A DNA stretch of 64,000 nt, from the NCBI GenBank assembly GCA_910575435.1, contig CAJTGI010000001.1:1-64000 (forward strand). Reading direction: 5' to 3'. Shown in pieces: positions 18,782-29,303 of the stretch; within the stretch, counting starts at the first letter, position 1, and every line of letters begins with the position of its first letter. The translations under genes and the position numbers were made by a program. The notes under the pieces are model-generated. The model was not told the DNA's origin, made no database searches, and saw only the letters and a list, made by a program, of their open reading frames with translations. The stretch is from Clostridiaceae bacterium (GTDB lineage: Bacteria; Bacillota; Clostridia; Lachnospirales; Lachnospiraceae).

Positions 18782-20128
18782 ATGAAATATTTTGGGACAG
18801 ATGGCTTCCGGGGCGAGGCGAATGTGGACTTGAATGTGGTACATGCCTATAAGGTGGGAAGGTTTCTGGGATGGTATTATGGTCAGGAGCACAAGGCAAG
18901 GATTGTGATTGGGAAAGATACCAGGCGTTCCAGCTATATGTTTGAGGATGCCCTTGCCTCCGGCCTGACTGCCAGCGGCGCAGACGTGTACCTGCTGCAC
19001 GTGACGCCCACGCCCAGCGTGTCTTACGTGGTTCGCACGGAGCAGTTTGACTGTGGCATCATGATATCTGCCAGCCATAACCCATATTATGACAATGGAT
19101 TGAAGGTCATCAATGGAAACGGGCATAAGTTGGAGGCGGAGGTCGAGGAGAAGATTGAGGAATATATCGATGCCCCAGAGGATACCATTCCCTTGGCTAC
19201 CAGGGACCACATTGGCTGCACGGTGGATTACGCCATCGGCCGGCACAGGTATATCGGCTATCTCATGTCCTTGGCAACCCGCTCCTTCAAGAATGTGCGG
19301 GTGGGCCTTGACTGTGCCAATGGCTCCTCCTATTCCGTGGCGAAGGGGGTCTTTGATGCCTTGGGGGCGAAGACCTTTGCCATCGGCATGAACCCTGACG
19401 GAACGAATATCAATGCGGGTTGCGGCTCCACCCATATAGACAATCTTCAGAAATATGTGGTGGAGAATAATCTGGACGTGGGATTTGCCTATGACGGGGA
19501 TGCGGACCGATGCCTGGCTATTGACGACAAGGGGGAGATTATTGACGGGGATGCCATTCTATATCTCTGCGGATGCTATATGCAGGAGAAGGGCGAGCTC
19601 AACAACCATACCATCGTCACTACGGTGATGTCCAATCTGGGCTTGTACAAGGCCCTGGATAAGAAGGGGATCGCCTATGAGAAAACTGCCGTGGGGGATA
19701 AATATGTGAATGCCTGCATGACAGAAAAGGGCCATTCCCTGGGGGGGGAGCAGTCCGGGCATATTATTTTCAGCAAGTATGCGGTGACGGGAGACGGGGT
19801 GCTCACATCCCTGATGCTGATGGAAGTGATGCTGGAGAAGAAGCAGAGGCTTTCTGAACTGCGGAAGGAATTAAAAATCTATCCCCAGGTGCTGAAAAAT
19901 GTTCGGGTGGCAGATAAGCCTGCCGCCATAAATGACCAGGATGTGATAGCCGCTACGGAGGCCGTGGAGAAGGCACTGGGTTCCGACGGCCGCATCCTGC
20001 TTCGGGAGAGTGGCACCGAGCCTGTGATTCGGGTGATGGTGGAAGCGGGAACGGAAAAACTTTGCGAGGAGTATGTGGACCAGGTGATTGAGGTTCTGGA
20101 GAAAAAGGGACACGTGGTGAAAGGGTAA
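18782..20128 (+). CDS. glmM: Phosphoglucosamine mutase
   Basis: A 448-residue enzyme that converts glucosamine 6-phosphate to glucosamine 1-phosphate, the step before UDP-GlcNAc for peptidoglycan. It begins KYFGTDGFRGEANVDL, carries the phosphoserine loop ISASHNPYYDNGLK, the Mg site DGDADR, the sugar-binding GGEQSGH and the phosphate-binding RESGTEPVIRVM. ATG 18782 follows GGGGGAAATAGAAGA and is led by its own promoter. It is monocistronic; a separate promoter precedes tig. Confidence 0.95.
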   Translation: MKYFGTDGFRGEANVDLNVVHAYKVGRFLGWYYGQEHKARIVIGKDTRRSSYMFEDALASGLTASGADVYLLHVTPTPSVSYVVRTEQFDCGIMISASHNPYYDNGLKVINGNGHKLEAEVEEKIEEYIDAPEDTIPLATRDHIGCTVDYAIGRHRYIGYLMSLATRSFKNVRVGLDCANGSSYSVAKGVFDALGAKTFAIGMNPDGTNINAGCGSTHIDNLQKYVVENNLDVGFAYDGDADRCLAIDDKGEIIDGDAILYLCGCYMQEKGELNNHTIVTTVMSNLGLYKALDKKGIAYEKTAVGDKYVNACMTEKGHSLGGEQSGHIIFSKYAVTGDGVLTSLMLMEVMLEKKQRLSELRKELKIYPQVLKNVRVADKPAAINDQDVIAATEAVEKALGSDGRILLRESGTEPVIRVMVEAGTEKLCEEYVDQVIEVLEKKGHVVKG

Positions 20129-20229
20129 GCCAATTTCTAGAAACTAGTTATAATTTTATGTGCAAGCACAACGATTTGAACAATTTTCTAGAAATGACTG
20201 TGAATAGTAACAGCTTTTTTAAAAATTTC

Positions 20230-20258
20230 TTGATTTTGGCAATGGTTAATGCTATATT
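20230..20258 (+). promoter_or_regulatory. Promoter of the tig-clpP-clpX operon
   Basis: TTGATT at 20230-20235, a 17-base spacer and TATATT at 20253-20258, about 57 bp upstream of tig. Confidence 0.55.
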
Positions 20259-20315
20259 AATAAAATGGTGATTTGCGGGGAATTTCCCGCGTAATATGAA
20301 GGAGGAAATACTAGA

Positions 20316-21602
20316 ATGAGTGTACAGGTTGAAAAGTTGGAAAAGAGTATGGCGAAGCTTACTATTGAGGTGTCAGCAGAGGATTTCAATGCCGCCATGG
20401 ATAAAGCGTATCAGAAGAGCAAGGGCAGGATTTCATTGCCGGGATTCCGCAAGGGAAAGGCGCCGCGTGCCATGATAGAGAAAATGTACGGCCCCAGCAT
20501 CTTTTACGAGGATGCCGCCAATATCGTTATTCCCGATGCCTACGAGGCTGCTGCGGAGGAGAGCGGGCTGGAAATCGTTGCCCAGCCTGAGATTGACATA
20601 GAGCAGGTGGAGAAGGGAAAGACTTTTATTTTTACGGCAGTGGTTGCAGTGAAGCCGGAAGTCACTTTGGGAGAGTACAAGGGCATTGAGGTAGAGAAGA
20701 AGTCGGTGGAGGTTTCTGAGGAGGAAGTGTCCGAGGAGATTGACAAGGCCAGGGAGAAAAATTCCCGCATGATTACCGTGGACGACAGGGCTGCCCAGGA
20801 TGGAGATACCGTGGTGATTGACTTTGACGGCTACGTGGACGGGGAACAGTTCGAGGGCGGCAAGGCGGAGGACTACACCCTGGTGCTTGGCTCTCATACC
20901 TTTATTGACAATTTCGAGGAGCAGTTGGTTGGAAAGAGCATCGGCGATGACGTGGAAGTGCATGTGACATTCCCGGATCAGTACCAGGCGGAGGAACTTC
21001 AGGGCAAGCCCGCAGTGTTCCAGGTGAAGATGAAGGAAATCAAGGTGAAGGAACTTCCGGAGTTGGATGATGATTTCGCCCAGGATGTGTCCGACTGCGA
21101 TACGCTGGAGGAATATCAGAACGAGACAAGGGAAAAACTTCTGAAGATGAAGGAAGATGAGGCAAAGAGGGAGCAGGAGGATGAGATTATCGGCAAGATT
21201 ATTGAGAATGCCGAGATGGAGATTCCGGAGAAGATGGTAGAGGCGCAGACTCGCCAGATGACCCAGGAGTTTGCCCAGAGACTGCAGGCGCAGGGACTTT
21301 CTCTGGAACAGTATATGCAGCTGACTGGCCAGACGCCTCAGAAGATGATGGAAGAACTGAAACCCCAGGCATTGCAGCGCATCCAGAGCCGCCTGGTATT
21401 GGAGGCGATTGCTGCCGCTGAGAATCTGGAGGCATCCGAGGAGGAATACCAGAAAGAACTTGAGAATATGGCCGAGATGTATCAGATGGAAGTGGATAAG
21501 CTGAAAGACATGATTGGCGAGGGTGAGGAGAAGCAGATTCACATGGATTTGGCAGTGCAGAAAGCGGTTGATTTCGTGGTGGAGTCTGCGTCTGAAAAAT
21601 AA
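20316..21602 (+). CDS. tig: Trigger factor, ribosome-associated chaperone and prolyl isomerase
   Basis: A 428-residue protein. The N-terminal ribosome-binding domain contains the signature [15 protein letters not shown], the middle FKBP-type domain begins near [16 protein letters not shown], and the C-terminal arms are helical and acidic. It binds nascent chains at the ribosomal exit. AAGGAGG lies upstream of ATG 20316. It is first gene of a proteostasis operon with clpP (23 bp gap) and clpX, a common Firmicutes order. Confidence 0.95.
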   Translation: MSVQVEKLEKSMAKLTIEVSAEDFNAAMDKAYQKSKGRISLPGFRKGKAPRAMIEKMYGPSIFYEDAANIVIPDAYEAAAEESGLEIVAQPEIDIEQVEKGKTFIFTAVVAVKPEVTLGEYKGIEVEKKSVEVSEEEVSEEIDKAREKNSRMITVDDRAAQDGDTVVIDFDGYVDGEQFEGGKAEDYTLVLGSHTFIDNFEEQLVGKSIGDDVEVHVTFPDQYQAEELQGKPAVFQVKMKEIKVKELPELDDDFAQDVSDCDTLEEYQNETREKLLKMKEDEAKREQEDEIIGKIIENAEMEIPEKMVEAQTRQMTQEFAQRLQAQGLSLEQYMQLTGQTPQKMMEELKPQALQRIQSRLVLEAIAAAENLEASEEEYQKELENMAEMYQMEVDKLKDMIGEGEEKQIHMDLAVQKAVDFVVESASEK

Positions 21603-21625
21603 GACTATTTTTGAAGGGGGTGTGC

Positions 21626-22216
21626 ATGATGGGATATAGCATTCCATATGTCATTGAAAAGACCAGTAGCGGGGAGCGTTCTTATGATATTTATTCCAGG
21701 CTGCTGCAGGATCGGATTATTATGTTGTCGGGAGAGGTGAATGATGATATTGCCAGTCTGGTGGTATCCCAGCTGCTTTTCCTGGAGTCCCAGGATCCGT
21801 CCAAGGATATCTCGCTGTATATTAATAGCCCTGGCGGTTCTGTCAGCGCGGGATTTGCCATCTATGATACCATGAACTATGTGAAATGCGACGTGTCTAC
21901 GATTTGCATGGGATTGGCGGCGAGCATGGGCGCTTTCCTTCTGGCTGGGGGGAAGAAGGGCAAGCGGATGGCCCTCCCCAATGCCGAGGTGATGATTCAC
22001 CAGCCCTCCGGCGGTGCCAGGGGGCAGGAGACGGAAATCCGCATCGTAGCCGAGCAGATTTTGAAGACCAGGGAGCGGCTGAACCAGATTCTTGCAGACA
22101 ATACGGGCAAGCCCTTGGATGTCATCGCCCAGGATACGGAGCGGGATAACTATATGTCTGCCGAGGAGGCAAAAGCCTATGGCCTGATTGACGAGGTTAT
22201 CGCAAATAGGAAATAA
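21626..22216 (+). CDS. clpP: ATP-dependent Clp protease proteolytic subunit
   Basis: A 196-residue serine protease subunit that forms the ClpXP barrel. The triad is visible: Ser in [10 protein letters not shown], His in VMIHQPSGG and Asp in the [10 protein letters not shown] region. [12 protein letters not shown] forms the oxyanion strand. ATG 21626 follows GAAGGGGG; ATG 21629 is equally possible. It is 19 bp from clpX, so the protease and its unfoldase are made together. Confidence 0.95.
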   Translation: MMGYSIPYVIEKTSSGERSYDIYSRLLQDRIIMLSGEVNDDIASLVVSQLLFLESQDPSKDISLYINSPGGSVSAGFAIYDTMNYVKCDVSTICMGLAASMGAFLLAGGKKGKRMALPNAEVMIHQPSGGARGQETEIRIVAEQILKTRERLNQILADNTGKPLDVIAQDTERDNYMSAEEAKAYGLIDEVIANRK

Positions 22217-22235
22217 ATGGATACGGGAGGGTGCC

Positions 22236-23528
22236 ATGTCGGGAAAAAAAGATGAAACAAAGGTAAAGTGCTCTTTTTGCGGGAAGACGCAGAATCAGGT
22301 GCACAAATTGCTTGCCGGCCCGGGTGTATATATCTGTGACCAGTGTATTGATCTCTGCTCGGAGATTATCGAGGAAGAGTTTGGAAGCATGGAGGAGAGA
22401 TATGACGACAACACCGGCATCAATCTTCTAAAGCCCAAGGAAATCAAGGAATTTCTGGATGATTATGTCATTGGCCAGGAAGAGGCGAAGAAAGTGCTGT
22501 CTGTGGCGGTGTATAACCACTACAAGCGAGTGCTTTCCAGGAATAGATTGGATGTGGAATTACAGAAGAGCAATATTCTGATGCTTGGCCCCACCGGTTC
22601 AGGAAAGACATTTCTGGCCCAGACATTGGCAAAGATTCTGAATGTGCCCTTTGCCATCGCGGATGCCACGGCTCTGACAGAGGCCGGGTATGTGGGGGAG
22701 GATGTGGAGAATATCCTGCTCAAGATTATCCAGGCGGCAGAATACGACCTGGAGAGGGCGGAGCACGGCATTATTTATATTGACGAGATAGACAAGATTA
22801 CCAGAAAAGGGGAGAATGTGTCCATTACCAGGGATGTGTCTGGGGAGGGCGTCCAGCAGGCGCTCTTGAAGATTCTGGAGGGCACGGTGGCAAGCGTGCC
22901 GCCCCAGGGGGGGAGGAAGCATCCCCACCAGGAATTTTATCAGCTGGATACCACGAATATTCTATTTATCTGCGGCGGTGCCTTTGACGGGCTGGACGGG
23001 ATTATCGGCTCCAGAATCGGAAAGAAGGCCATCGGATTCAATGCGGAACTGTCGGAGAAGGTGGAAGAGAATGTGGGAGAACTGTTCAAGCAGGTGCTTC
23101 CGGAGGATTTGGTGAAGTTTGGGCTGATTCCCGAGCTGATTGGCCGCGTTCCGGTTACGGTGGCTTTGGACTTGCTGGACGAGGAGGCGCTTTATCGAAT
23201 CCTTGTGGAGCCGAAGAATGCCATTACAAAGCAGTATGAGAAGTTATTTGAACTGGATGATGTGAAGCTGACCTTTGAGGAGGAGGCTATCCGGGCTGTG
23301 GCAGAACGGTCATTTAAGAGGAAGACTGGCGCCAGGGGCTTGCGGGCCATTATAGAGAATGTCACGATGGATGCCATGTTCGAGGTGCCGTCGGACGAAG
23401 ATGTGAGGGAGTGCATCATTACGAAAGAGTCCGTGGTGGGCGAGGAGCAGCCGAAATTGGTTTTGTACAATGATGAGGTTAAGATGCTTCCCGGAAAGGA
23501 TCAGAAGAAGGAAGGCGAGATTGCCTGA
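22236..23528 (+). CDS. clpX: ATP-dependent Clp protease ATP-binding subunit
   Basis: A 430-residue AAA+ unfoldase that feeds ClpP. The N-terminal zinc-binding domain has CSFCGK and CDQCI; Walker A is GPTGSGKT, Walker B is IIYIDEIDK; the sensor and pore regions include [11 protein letters not shown] and the C-terminal [15 protein letters not shown] 22236 follows GGGAGG; upstream in-frame residues from 22188 overlap clpP and were rejected. The operon ends at the hairpin near 23598. Confidence 0.95.
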   Translation: MSGKKDETKVKCSFCGKTQNQVHKLLAGPGVYICDQCIDLCSEIIEEEFGSMEERYDDNTGINLLKPKEIKEFLDDYVIGQEEAKKVLSVAVYNHYKRVLSRNRLDVELQKSNILMLGPTGSGKTFLAQTLAKILNVPFAIADATALTEAGYVGEDVENILLKIIQAAEYDLERAEHGIIYIDEIDKITRKGENVSITRDVSGEGVQQALLKILEGTVASVPPQGGRKHPHQEFYQLDTTNILFICGGAFDGLDGIIGSRIGKKAIGFNAELSEKVEENVGELFKQVLPEDLVKFGLIPELIGRVPVTVALDLLDEEALYRILVEPKNAITKQYEKLFELDDVKLTFEEEAIRAVAERSFKRKTGARGLRAIIENVTMDAMFEVPSDEDVRECIITKESVVGEEQPKLVLYNDEVKMLPGKDQKKEGEIA

Positions 23529-23597
23529 TGTAGCGTATCATTGACTTCTGTATGTTACAATGCATTAGCAGTGTTTGTCTTTGCGGAGATAAAAAGG

Positions 23598-23625
23598 GAG
23601 GCTGTCATGTGAGACAGCCTCTTTT
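23598..23625 (+). terminator. Terminator after clpX
   Basis: GAGGCTGTC and GACAGCCTC form a 9-bp stem around ATGTGA, followed by TTTT. Confidence 0.8.
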
Positions 23626-23669
23626 GGTGGAATTGGGCATAATTTTGCGCTTATTTGGTCGAGAGGATG

Positions 23670-23728
23670 TAGTGTGAAAAATGAATTTTTCACACGCAAC
23701 TTTGTGCCTGTGGCACAAAGATTGCAGA
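23670..23728 (+). promoter_or_regulatory. Double-hairpin leader before lon, related to one before ddl/murF
   Basis: Two consecutive hairpins: GTGTGAAAAA/TTTTTCACAC, then CGCAA, then CTTTGTGCC/GGCACAAAG, then ATTG. The same order of hairpin, CGCAA, hairpin and ATTG occurs at 30527-30575 before ddl/murF. The position fits a shared RNA leader or protein-binding element, but neither was identified. Confidence 0.45.
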
Positions 23729-23752
23729 TACTGGAAAGGCATGGTTATTTGG

Positions 23753-26080
23753 ATGGAACAGGAAGAAAAGAAAATATATCCCTTTGTGCCATTGCGGGAC
23801 GTGGTGATTTTTCCAGGGGTGACGGTGTATCTGGAACTGGGGCGGGAGGAGACGAAGAATGCCATTCTCCATGCCATGCAGGAGGAGAAATATATCATCA
23901 CTTCTGCCCAGAAAGACCCGGGGGTGGAGCATCCGGGGATGGAGGAAATTTTCTCCATGGGGATGATGGCGGAGGTCAAGCAGATCGTGCGGACGCCGGA
24001 CAAGAACGTGCGGGCAGTGATTACAGGGGTGGAGAAGGTGGAAATCTCGGCTCTGGAGAGCAGGGATTCCTGCATGTATGCCCGGGCGGACGAGACGGCC
24101 AGAGAGGAGGAATTGCCTTATTCCCTGGAAGTGATTGCTATGCTTCGGGGATTGAAGGATGTATTTCAGGTGTATGCCAACCTCTATCAGAAATTTAATG
24201 AGAAAATGGTAGCGGAAATCTTGGAAATCGTGGACTTGAACCGCCTGATTTATGAAATTTTAACAAACCTTCCAGTGAATTATGTCATGAAGCAGAAAGT
24301 GCTTGCCATGGAGGGAGCGGACAAGCGCCATCAGGAATTGATGCTGATTCTCAACCGGGAGATCGGCATTCTGCGAATCCAGGAAGATATTGCCCTGAAA
24401 GTGAAAGGGCAGGTGGAGAAGAACCAGAAAGAATTTTACCTGCGTGAAGAAATCAAGGCAATCCACAAGGAACTGGGACAGGAGGACGCCCTCTCTGAGG
24501 CGGATGGCTTCATGGAGCGGGTGGAGAAGATGAAGGCGCCGAAGAAGGTGAAGAGGAAGTGCCGGGAGGAAGTGAGCCGCTTTCGTAAGATGAGCCCCAG
24601 TTCTTCCGAGAGTGCCGTGATTCGGGGATACGTGGAGACATTGCTGACATTTCCGTGGAAGAGGGAGAAGAAGGAAAAGTTAGATTTGGCCTATGCCAGA
24701 GAGATTCTGGATCGGAATCATTATGGGCTGGAGAAGGTGAAGGAGCGCATGATCGAGTTTCTGGCGGTGAAGATGCTAAAAAGGGACGGACATGCCCCGA
24801 TTATCTGCCTGGTGGGACCGCCGGGCACGGGAAAGACGTCCATCGCCAAGTCCGTGGCGCAGGCTCTGGGCAGGAAGTATGTGCGCATCTGCCTGGGCGG
24901 CGTGCGGGACGAGGCGGAGGTTCGAGGGCATCGCAGGACTTACGTGGGAGCCATGCCGGGAAGGATCGTGGCAGGGATTCAGCAGGCGAAGGTGCGAAAT
25001 CCCCTGATGCTTCTGGATGAGATAGACAAGCTGGGCTCGGATTATAAGGGAGACCCTTCTTCTGCCCTTCTGGAAGTGCTGGACCCGGAGCAGAACAAGC
25101 ATTTTTCTGACCATTATATGGAGTTTCCCGTGGATTTGTCCCATGTGATGTTCCTCTGTACCGCCAATGCCACAGACACTATTCCCAGACCCTTGCTGGA
25201 CAGGATGGAAGTGATTTCCCTGCCCGGCTATACGGAGAATGAGAAGTTCCATATTGCCAAGGAGCACCTCTTGCCCAAGCAGCGGGAGGAAAATGGGCTG
25301 ATGGCACAGAATCTCAAAGTTTCTGACACAATTTTGCGAAACATTATCCGCTATTATGTACGGGAGGCTGGGGTGAGGAACCTGGAGAGGAAAATTGGCT
25401 CCATGTGCCGGAAGGCGGCGAAGGAAATTGCTTTGGGGGAGAGGGATGTGGTACGAATCTCCCAGAGGAATGAGAAGGATTACCTGGGAAACCGTCTGGA
25501 GCGGGTCAATCTCGCAAACGAGCAGGCTGAGATTGGCGTGGTGAGAGGCTTGGCGTGGACTGCCATGGGCGGGGACACTTTGGAAATCCAGGTGTCCGCC
25601 TTTCCGGGGGAAGGGAAGCTGCAGTTGACCGGAAAGCTGGGAGAGGTGATGCAGGAGTCGGCGAGAATTGCTTTGTCCTACGTGAAGTCCGTGGCGGCGG
25701 ACAGGGAGGAGTTTCTGAAGCAGCATGATTTCCATCTCCATGTGCCGGAGGGGGCGGTTCCTAAAGACGGGCCCTCTGCGGGGGTTACCATGGCGACGGC
25801 GCTGTATTCCGTGGTGATGGGGGCAAAGGTGCGGCCGGAGGTTGCCATGACGGGGGAACTGACGCTCCGTGGAAACGTGCTGGCAATCGGCGGGCTGAAA
25901 GAGAAACTTCTGGCGGCAAAGGCGGCAGGGATTCGGAAAGTGTATGTCCCCTCTGAGAACAGGAAGGATATCCTGGATCTGGAGGAGGAGATTCGAGAGG
26001 GAATCCAGGTGGGCTATGCCAGGAAGATTGAGGACATTTGGAAGGGAATATTCATAAGTAAGAATGGAGGATCTTTGTGA
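23753..26080 (+). CDS. lon: ATP-dependent protease Lon
   Basis: A 775-residue protease. The N-terminal substrate domain opens [15 protein letters not shown]. The AAA+ core has GPPGTGKTS and [17 protein letters not shown]. The C-terminal protease domain has the catalytic Ser in [15 protein letters not shown] and the Lys in [13 protein letters not shown]. It degrades damaged and regulatory proteins. ATG 23753 was chosen because the family starts just before [10 protein letters not shown]; the ribosome binding site (GGAAAGG) is rather far upstream. It overlaps engB by 4 bases. Confidence 0.93.
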   Translation: MEQEEKKIYPFVPLRDVVIFPGVTVYLELGREETKNAILHAMQEEKYIITSAQKDPGVEHPGMEEIFSMGMMAEVKQIVRTPDKNVRAVITGVEKVEISALESRDSCMYARADETAREEELPYSLEVIAMLRGLKDVFQVYANLYQKFNEKMVAEILEIVDLNRLIYEILTNLPVNYVMKQKVLAMEGADKRHQELMLILNREIGILRIQEDIALKVKGQVEKNQKEFYLREEIKAIHKELGQEDALSEADGFMERVEKMKAPKKVKRKCREEVSRFRKMSPSSSESAVIRGYVETLLTFPWKREKKEKLDLAYAREILDRNHYGLEKVKERMIEFLAVKMLKRDGHAPIICLVGPPGTGKTSIAKSVAQALGRKYVRICLGGVRDEAEVRGHRRTYVGAMPGRIVAGIQQAKVRNPLMLLDEIDKLGSDYKGDPSSALLEVLDPEQNKHFSDHYMEFPVDLSHVMFLCTANATDTIPRPLLDRMEVISLPGYTENEKFHIAKEHLLPKQREENGLMAQNLKVSDTILRNIIRYYVREAGVRNLERKIGSMCRKAAKEIALGERDVVRISQRNEKDYLGNRLERVNLANEQAEIGVVRGLAWTAMGGDTLEIQVSAFPGEGKLQLTGKLGEVMQESARIALSYVKSVAADREEFLKQHDFHLHVPEGAVPKDGPSAGVTMATALYSVVMGAKVRPEVAMTGELTLRGNVLAIGGLKEKLLAAKAAGIRKVYVPSENRKDILDLEEEIREGIQVGYARKIEDIWKGIFISKNGGSL

Positions 26081-26685
26081 AAATAAAAAAAGTGAACTTG
26101 GAGACGGTGTGCGGCATCACCAGCAAGATTCCGGATAACCAGTTGGTGGAGATTGCCTTTGCCGGGCGTTCCAATGTGGGAAAATCCTCCCTCATCAATG
26201 CTCTGATGAATAGGAAGTCCTATGCCAGGACATCCCAGCAGCCGGGCAAGACCCAGACCATCAATTTCTATCGAATCAATGATGATCTCTATTTTGTAGA
26301 TCTGCCGGGGTACGGCTATGCTAAGGTGGCGAAGAATACGGTACAGCAGTGGGGGAAGATGATTGAAGGGTATCTGGAGCGTTCCAAGGTGCTGCGGCTG
26401 ATCTTCCTGCTGGTGGATATTCGGCACCGACCGAACCAGAATGACAAGCAAATGTATGATTGGTGCATTCACTACGGATTTCAGCCCATCGTCATTGCCA
26501 CCAAGGAAGACAAGGTGAAGCGTTCCCAGAAGGCGAAGCTCATCCGGGAGATTGAGGAAGCCCTGCAGGTGGTGGAGGGAACGCCAGTAATTCCCTTCTC
26601 TGCCATGACCAAAAGCGGGACAGAGGAGATCTGGGAATATATTGACATGGTACATGATGCATTTTTGGAAGAAAAAGGTATGTAG
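26077..26685 (+). CDS. engB: Ribosome-biogenesis GTPase EngB/YsxC
   Basis: A 202-residue GTPase for 50S assembly. G1 is GRSNVGKSSL, G2 lies around TSQQPGKTQT, G3 is DLPGYGYA, G4 is TKEDK and G5 is FSAMTKSG. The GTG start overlaps the lon stop (GTGA) and follows GGAGG by 6 bases. The lon-engB pair is a recurrent order in Firmicutes. Confidence 0.93.
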   Translation: MKIKKVNLETVCGITSKIPDNQLVEIAFAGRSNVGKSSLINALMNRKSYARTSQQPGKTQTINFYRINDDLYFVDLPGYGYAKVAKNTVQQWGKMIEGYLERSKVLRLIFLLVDIRHRPNQNDKQMYDWCIHYGFQPIVIATKEDKVKRSQKAKLIREIEEALQVVEGTPVIPFSAMTKSGTEEIWEYIDMVHDAFLEEKGM

Positions 26686-26706
26686 GAACTTAGAATGGAG
26701 GAAGAG

Positions 26707-28593
26707 ATGAACAGACAGAAGCGGCAGGCAAGTGGGACAGTAGAATTGGCAAAAATCGTGCTACTGAGTTTCATTGCTCTGGTGATGGCAGTGGGCATCG
26801 GGCATTTTGCGGCGGCAGAAGAGAATTTGCTGACAGAAAGTGAAAAAACCATATATGTCGGGGATAGCATAGAGATTCCCTCTTGTTTTTCAGAGGAGCA
26901 GAAGGTGGAACATGTCACCTATGAAGTAAAAGAAGATGGCGGTGACAGGGACTCTGTGGAACTGAGCGAGGATGGCACTGTGAAGGCTTTAAAGGCAGGG
27001 ATGGTTCAGGTCACGGTATCCTATGCCTTGCCGGAGAGTCCGATTACAAAGGAGGAATTATTTACAGTAAAGGTGCTGGCTCCCCAGGAATTGTCTGCGG
27101 TGTATGGAGAGGTGCTTCCTTCCATAGAGGCTTGGAATTATTACAGCCAGGAAAGGTATGAAGTTTTCTTTTCTGAAGACAGTCTCAGCCAGTATGGAAG
27201 CCAGATTTGCGTGGAGGGATTAAAAGAAGCCACGGTATCTCTAAAGAGAAGAGACGGCAAGGGCGATGCCTTTGAGGTGGCGAAAGTTGGGATTCAGGCA
27301 CCTGCGCTGGTTCAGGATAAATTTGCAAGGGCCGTGGGGACCGAGGCATATGCTCCCGAAATCTCTCATTTTCTTGAGATGGCCCAAGACAAACTATATC
27401 AGAAAGAAATTCTCGATGCGGGAAAGGTTCAGTGGAAGATTGGGACAGTGGATTCGGATAAGCCACAGGATACGAACCAGCCCGGCGGCAATCAGGATGA
27501 GGGACAGAATGTTGATAAGCCTGGTAGCGATCAGACTGACGGAGGAGAGGAAAATTCCTCTGGAAATACGGAGGATGAGAACGGAATTGCAAAGGCGACA
27601 GAGCAGGGATTTCTGGCGTTGAAAGTGGGAAGCGTGAAAGTTTCTGCCATTCTCACTGCGAAGAATGGAGATCAGTCAATCCTTGAGGGAACACTTTTTG
27701 TGACGAATCCCATCTTGCAAGACACTCGGCTGGTGCTTGCCAAGGGAGTGACGAAGCCTTTGGTGGTACAGGGTACCTGCGAGGTGAGCACGATTGTCCG
27801 CGGCAAGACGGAACTGGAGGCAGATGGGGATTTGGCGTATCTGTCCACTGGGCTCAATGTCTATGCGGCGGCCAAGGGAACCATAGATATTTCCGTTATT
27901 GCGGATGGCAAGGTGCTGACTGCTGAAATTATCGTGACGAATCCAAAATTTACTAGCAGCGCCGAGATTATGTATAAGAAGCAGAGCAAGACGGTGAAGC
28001 TGAAAGGATTAAATAGTACATATAGTACCGTAGTATTTTCCAGTTCCAATAAAAATGTAGCCACGGTATCGAAAAAAGGCGTGGTAAAGGCAAAGAAGTC
28101 CGGCAGGGTGCGCATTTATGCCAAGGTGGATGGCAAGAAGATCTATGCCTTGGTGGAAGTCAGTTCAAAGGCTGGCTACCAGGCATCAAAGAAGGCTATC
28201 GCCATCTCCAAGACCAAGACAAAATATAGCCAGTGGAGGAGGATGCGCAAGGGATATTATGACTGCAGTTCTCTGGTGTCCAGGGTGTATCGTCCCTATG
28301 GGGTATATTTTGGCGTGAAGCGGGGATGGTCGCCTACTGCTGCCGCTATTGGCAAATGGTGCACCAACAATAAGAAGGTGCTTTCTAAGAAGGCGGTCTC
28401 CTATAAGAAACTGCTTCCGGGGGATCTTGTCTGCTACTCCTATGCTAGGAACGGCAGGTACCGCAATATCAGCCACATTGAAATTTATGTGGGCAATGGA
28501 AAGAATGTATCGGCAAGCAGCAGCAATAACCGGGTGATTCATTATGATTATAAGAATGGGTCTACCAAGCTGGTTGCCCGCCCGAAGAAATAA
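26707..28593 (+). CDS. Secreted NlpC/P60 hydrolase with bacterial Ig-like repeats
   Basis: A 628-residue protein. A membrane-spanning signal region (IVLLSFIALVMAVGIGHF) leads into two or three Ig-like (BIG2-type) modules, an acidic Gly/Asn/Asp-rich linker near residues 255-295, another Ig-like module (TVKLKGLNSTYSTVVFSSSN) and a C-terminal NlpC/P60 domain. The catalytic Cys is in DCSSLVSRVY near residue 519 and the His in ISHIEIYVGNG. It should cleave peptidoglycan stem peptides at the surface. ATG 26707 has GGAGG 5 bases upstream; ATG 26695 is the alternative. Confidence 0.82.
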   Translation: MNRQKRQASGTVELAKIVLLSFIALVMAVGIGHFAAAEENLLTESEKTIYVGDSIEIPSCFSEEQKVEHVTYEVKEDGGDRDSVELSEDGTVKALKAGMVQVTVSYALPESPITKEELFTVKVLAPQELSAVYGEVLPSIEAWNYYSQERYEVFFSEDSLSQYGSQICVEGLKEATVSLKRRDGKGDAFEVAKVGIQAPALVQDKFARAVGTEAYAPEISHFLEMAQDKLYQKEILDAGKVQWKIGTVDSDKPQDTNQPGGNQDEGQNVDKPGSDQTDGGEENSSGNTEDENGIAKATEQGFLALKVGSVKVSAILTAKNGDQSILEGTLFVTNPILQDTRLVLAKGVTKPLVVQGTCEVSTIVRGKTELEADGDLAYLSTGLNVYAAAKGTIDISVIADGKVLTAEIIVTNPKFTSSAEIMYKKQSKTVKLKGLNSTYSTVVFSSSNKNVATVSKKGVVKAKKSGRVRIYAKVDGKKIYALVEVSSKAGYQASKKAIAISKTKTKYSQWRRMRKGYYDCSSLVSRVYRPYGVYFGVKRGWSPTAAAIGKWCTNNKKVLSKKAVSYKKLLPGDLVCYSYARNGRYRNISHIEIYVGNGKNVSASSSNNRVIHYDYKNGSTKLVARPKK

Positions 28594-28616
28594 GTTTAAA
28601 TATTATTTTTGATGGA

Positions 28617-28653
28617 AGAAGAGGATGTATGAAAGCATTCTCTTCTTTCTGTT
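28617..28653 (+). terminator. Terminator after the NlpC/P60 gene
   Basis: AGAAGAG-GATG pairs with CATT-CTCTTCT around TATGAAAG, followed by TTCTGTTCT. Confidence 0.6.
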
Positions 28654-28673
28654 CTGCCTAAAATCAATTTGCG

Positions 28674-28701
28674 ATGGGTGCAAAGTTTGGCACCATTTTT
28701 A
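28674..28701 (+). terminator. Second hairpin with T-run before the ferritin-like gene
   Basis: GGTGC/GCACC stem around AAAGTTTG, extended by AT/AT, followed by TTTTT. It may be a tandem terminator or leader attenuator. Confidence 0.5.
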
Positions 28702-28749
28702 TTCCCGGTAATATATTAATATAAATTACCATTTCAGGAGCCTTTATTA

Positions 28750-29289
28750 ATGGAAGAGAGAAAAACAAATGATTGCAATTTTATGAACGTAGCGCCCATC
28801 ATGATGGATTTGCCCTATCCTCCCCTGCAAGTGAAGGAGAAGAATCCCGCATACGCCAATCTGCTCAGCGTAGATTATTGCGGTGCTGTCTCGGAGATGT
28901 CTGCCATCACCCAGTATATCAATAACGAGAACCGCCTGTCCTGTGAAAAGTGCGAAGTGGCAAAGACCATTTTGGGCATTGCCATGGCGGAGATGATTCA
29001 TTTGCAGAAATTGGGAGAGCTGATTGTACTTTTGGGAGGGAAGATTGATTTTGCGGCTAGGAATTGTCATGGGGAATCTAGAATGTGGACGCCGGAATAC
29101 CTGACCTTGCCGGATAATCCCGGCAAAATGCTGGTGGCTGGCGTAGAGTCGGAGAGAGATGCGATCCACCAGTACAGGATGCACATGAGAATGATGAAAG
29201 ATCCTTATGTGAACGCCACGCTGGCGAGAATCATCAAGGATGAGGAGTATCATATCATGATGCTGCAGACGCTGATGAAAGATATGTAA
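28750..29289 (+). CDS. Ferritin-like diiron/dimanganese protein (manganese-catalase or CotJC-like)
   Basis: A 179-residue four-helix protein. Metal-ligand motifs are spread over the helices: EMSAITQYINNE, AEMIHLQKLGELI, GVESERDAIHQY and DEEYHIMML. This pattern fits the ferritin-like superfamily near rubrerythrin, CotJC and manganese catalase. It probably handles peroxide or stores metal; the exact subfamily cannot be set by eye. It has no rubredoxin tail. The ribosome binding site is CAGGAG, 9 bases upstream. Confidence 0.7.
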   Translation: MEERKTNDCNFMNVAPIMMDLPYPPLQVKEKNPAYANLLSVDYCGAVSEMSAITQYINNENRLSCEKCEVAKTILGIAMAEMIHLQKLGELIVLLGGKIDFAARNCHGESRMWTPEYLTLPDNPGKMLVAGVESERDAIHQYRMHMRMMKDPYVNATLARIIKDEEYHIMMLQTLMKDM

Positions 29290-29303
29290 ATGATAGGAAG
29301 CAC

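Noticed and set aside
20433-21647. 404-residue antisense ORF across tig
   Set aside because: Its His/Leu-rich sequence is the mirror of a real, well-supported gene; no ribosome binding site or family resemblance. The same holds for antisense frames across the permease (9132-10343) and rpoD (56509-57552).
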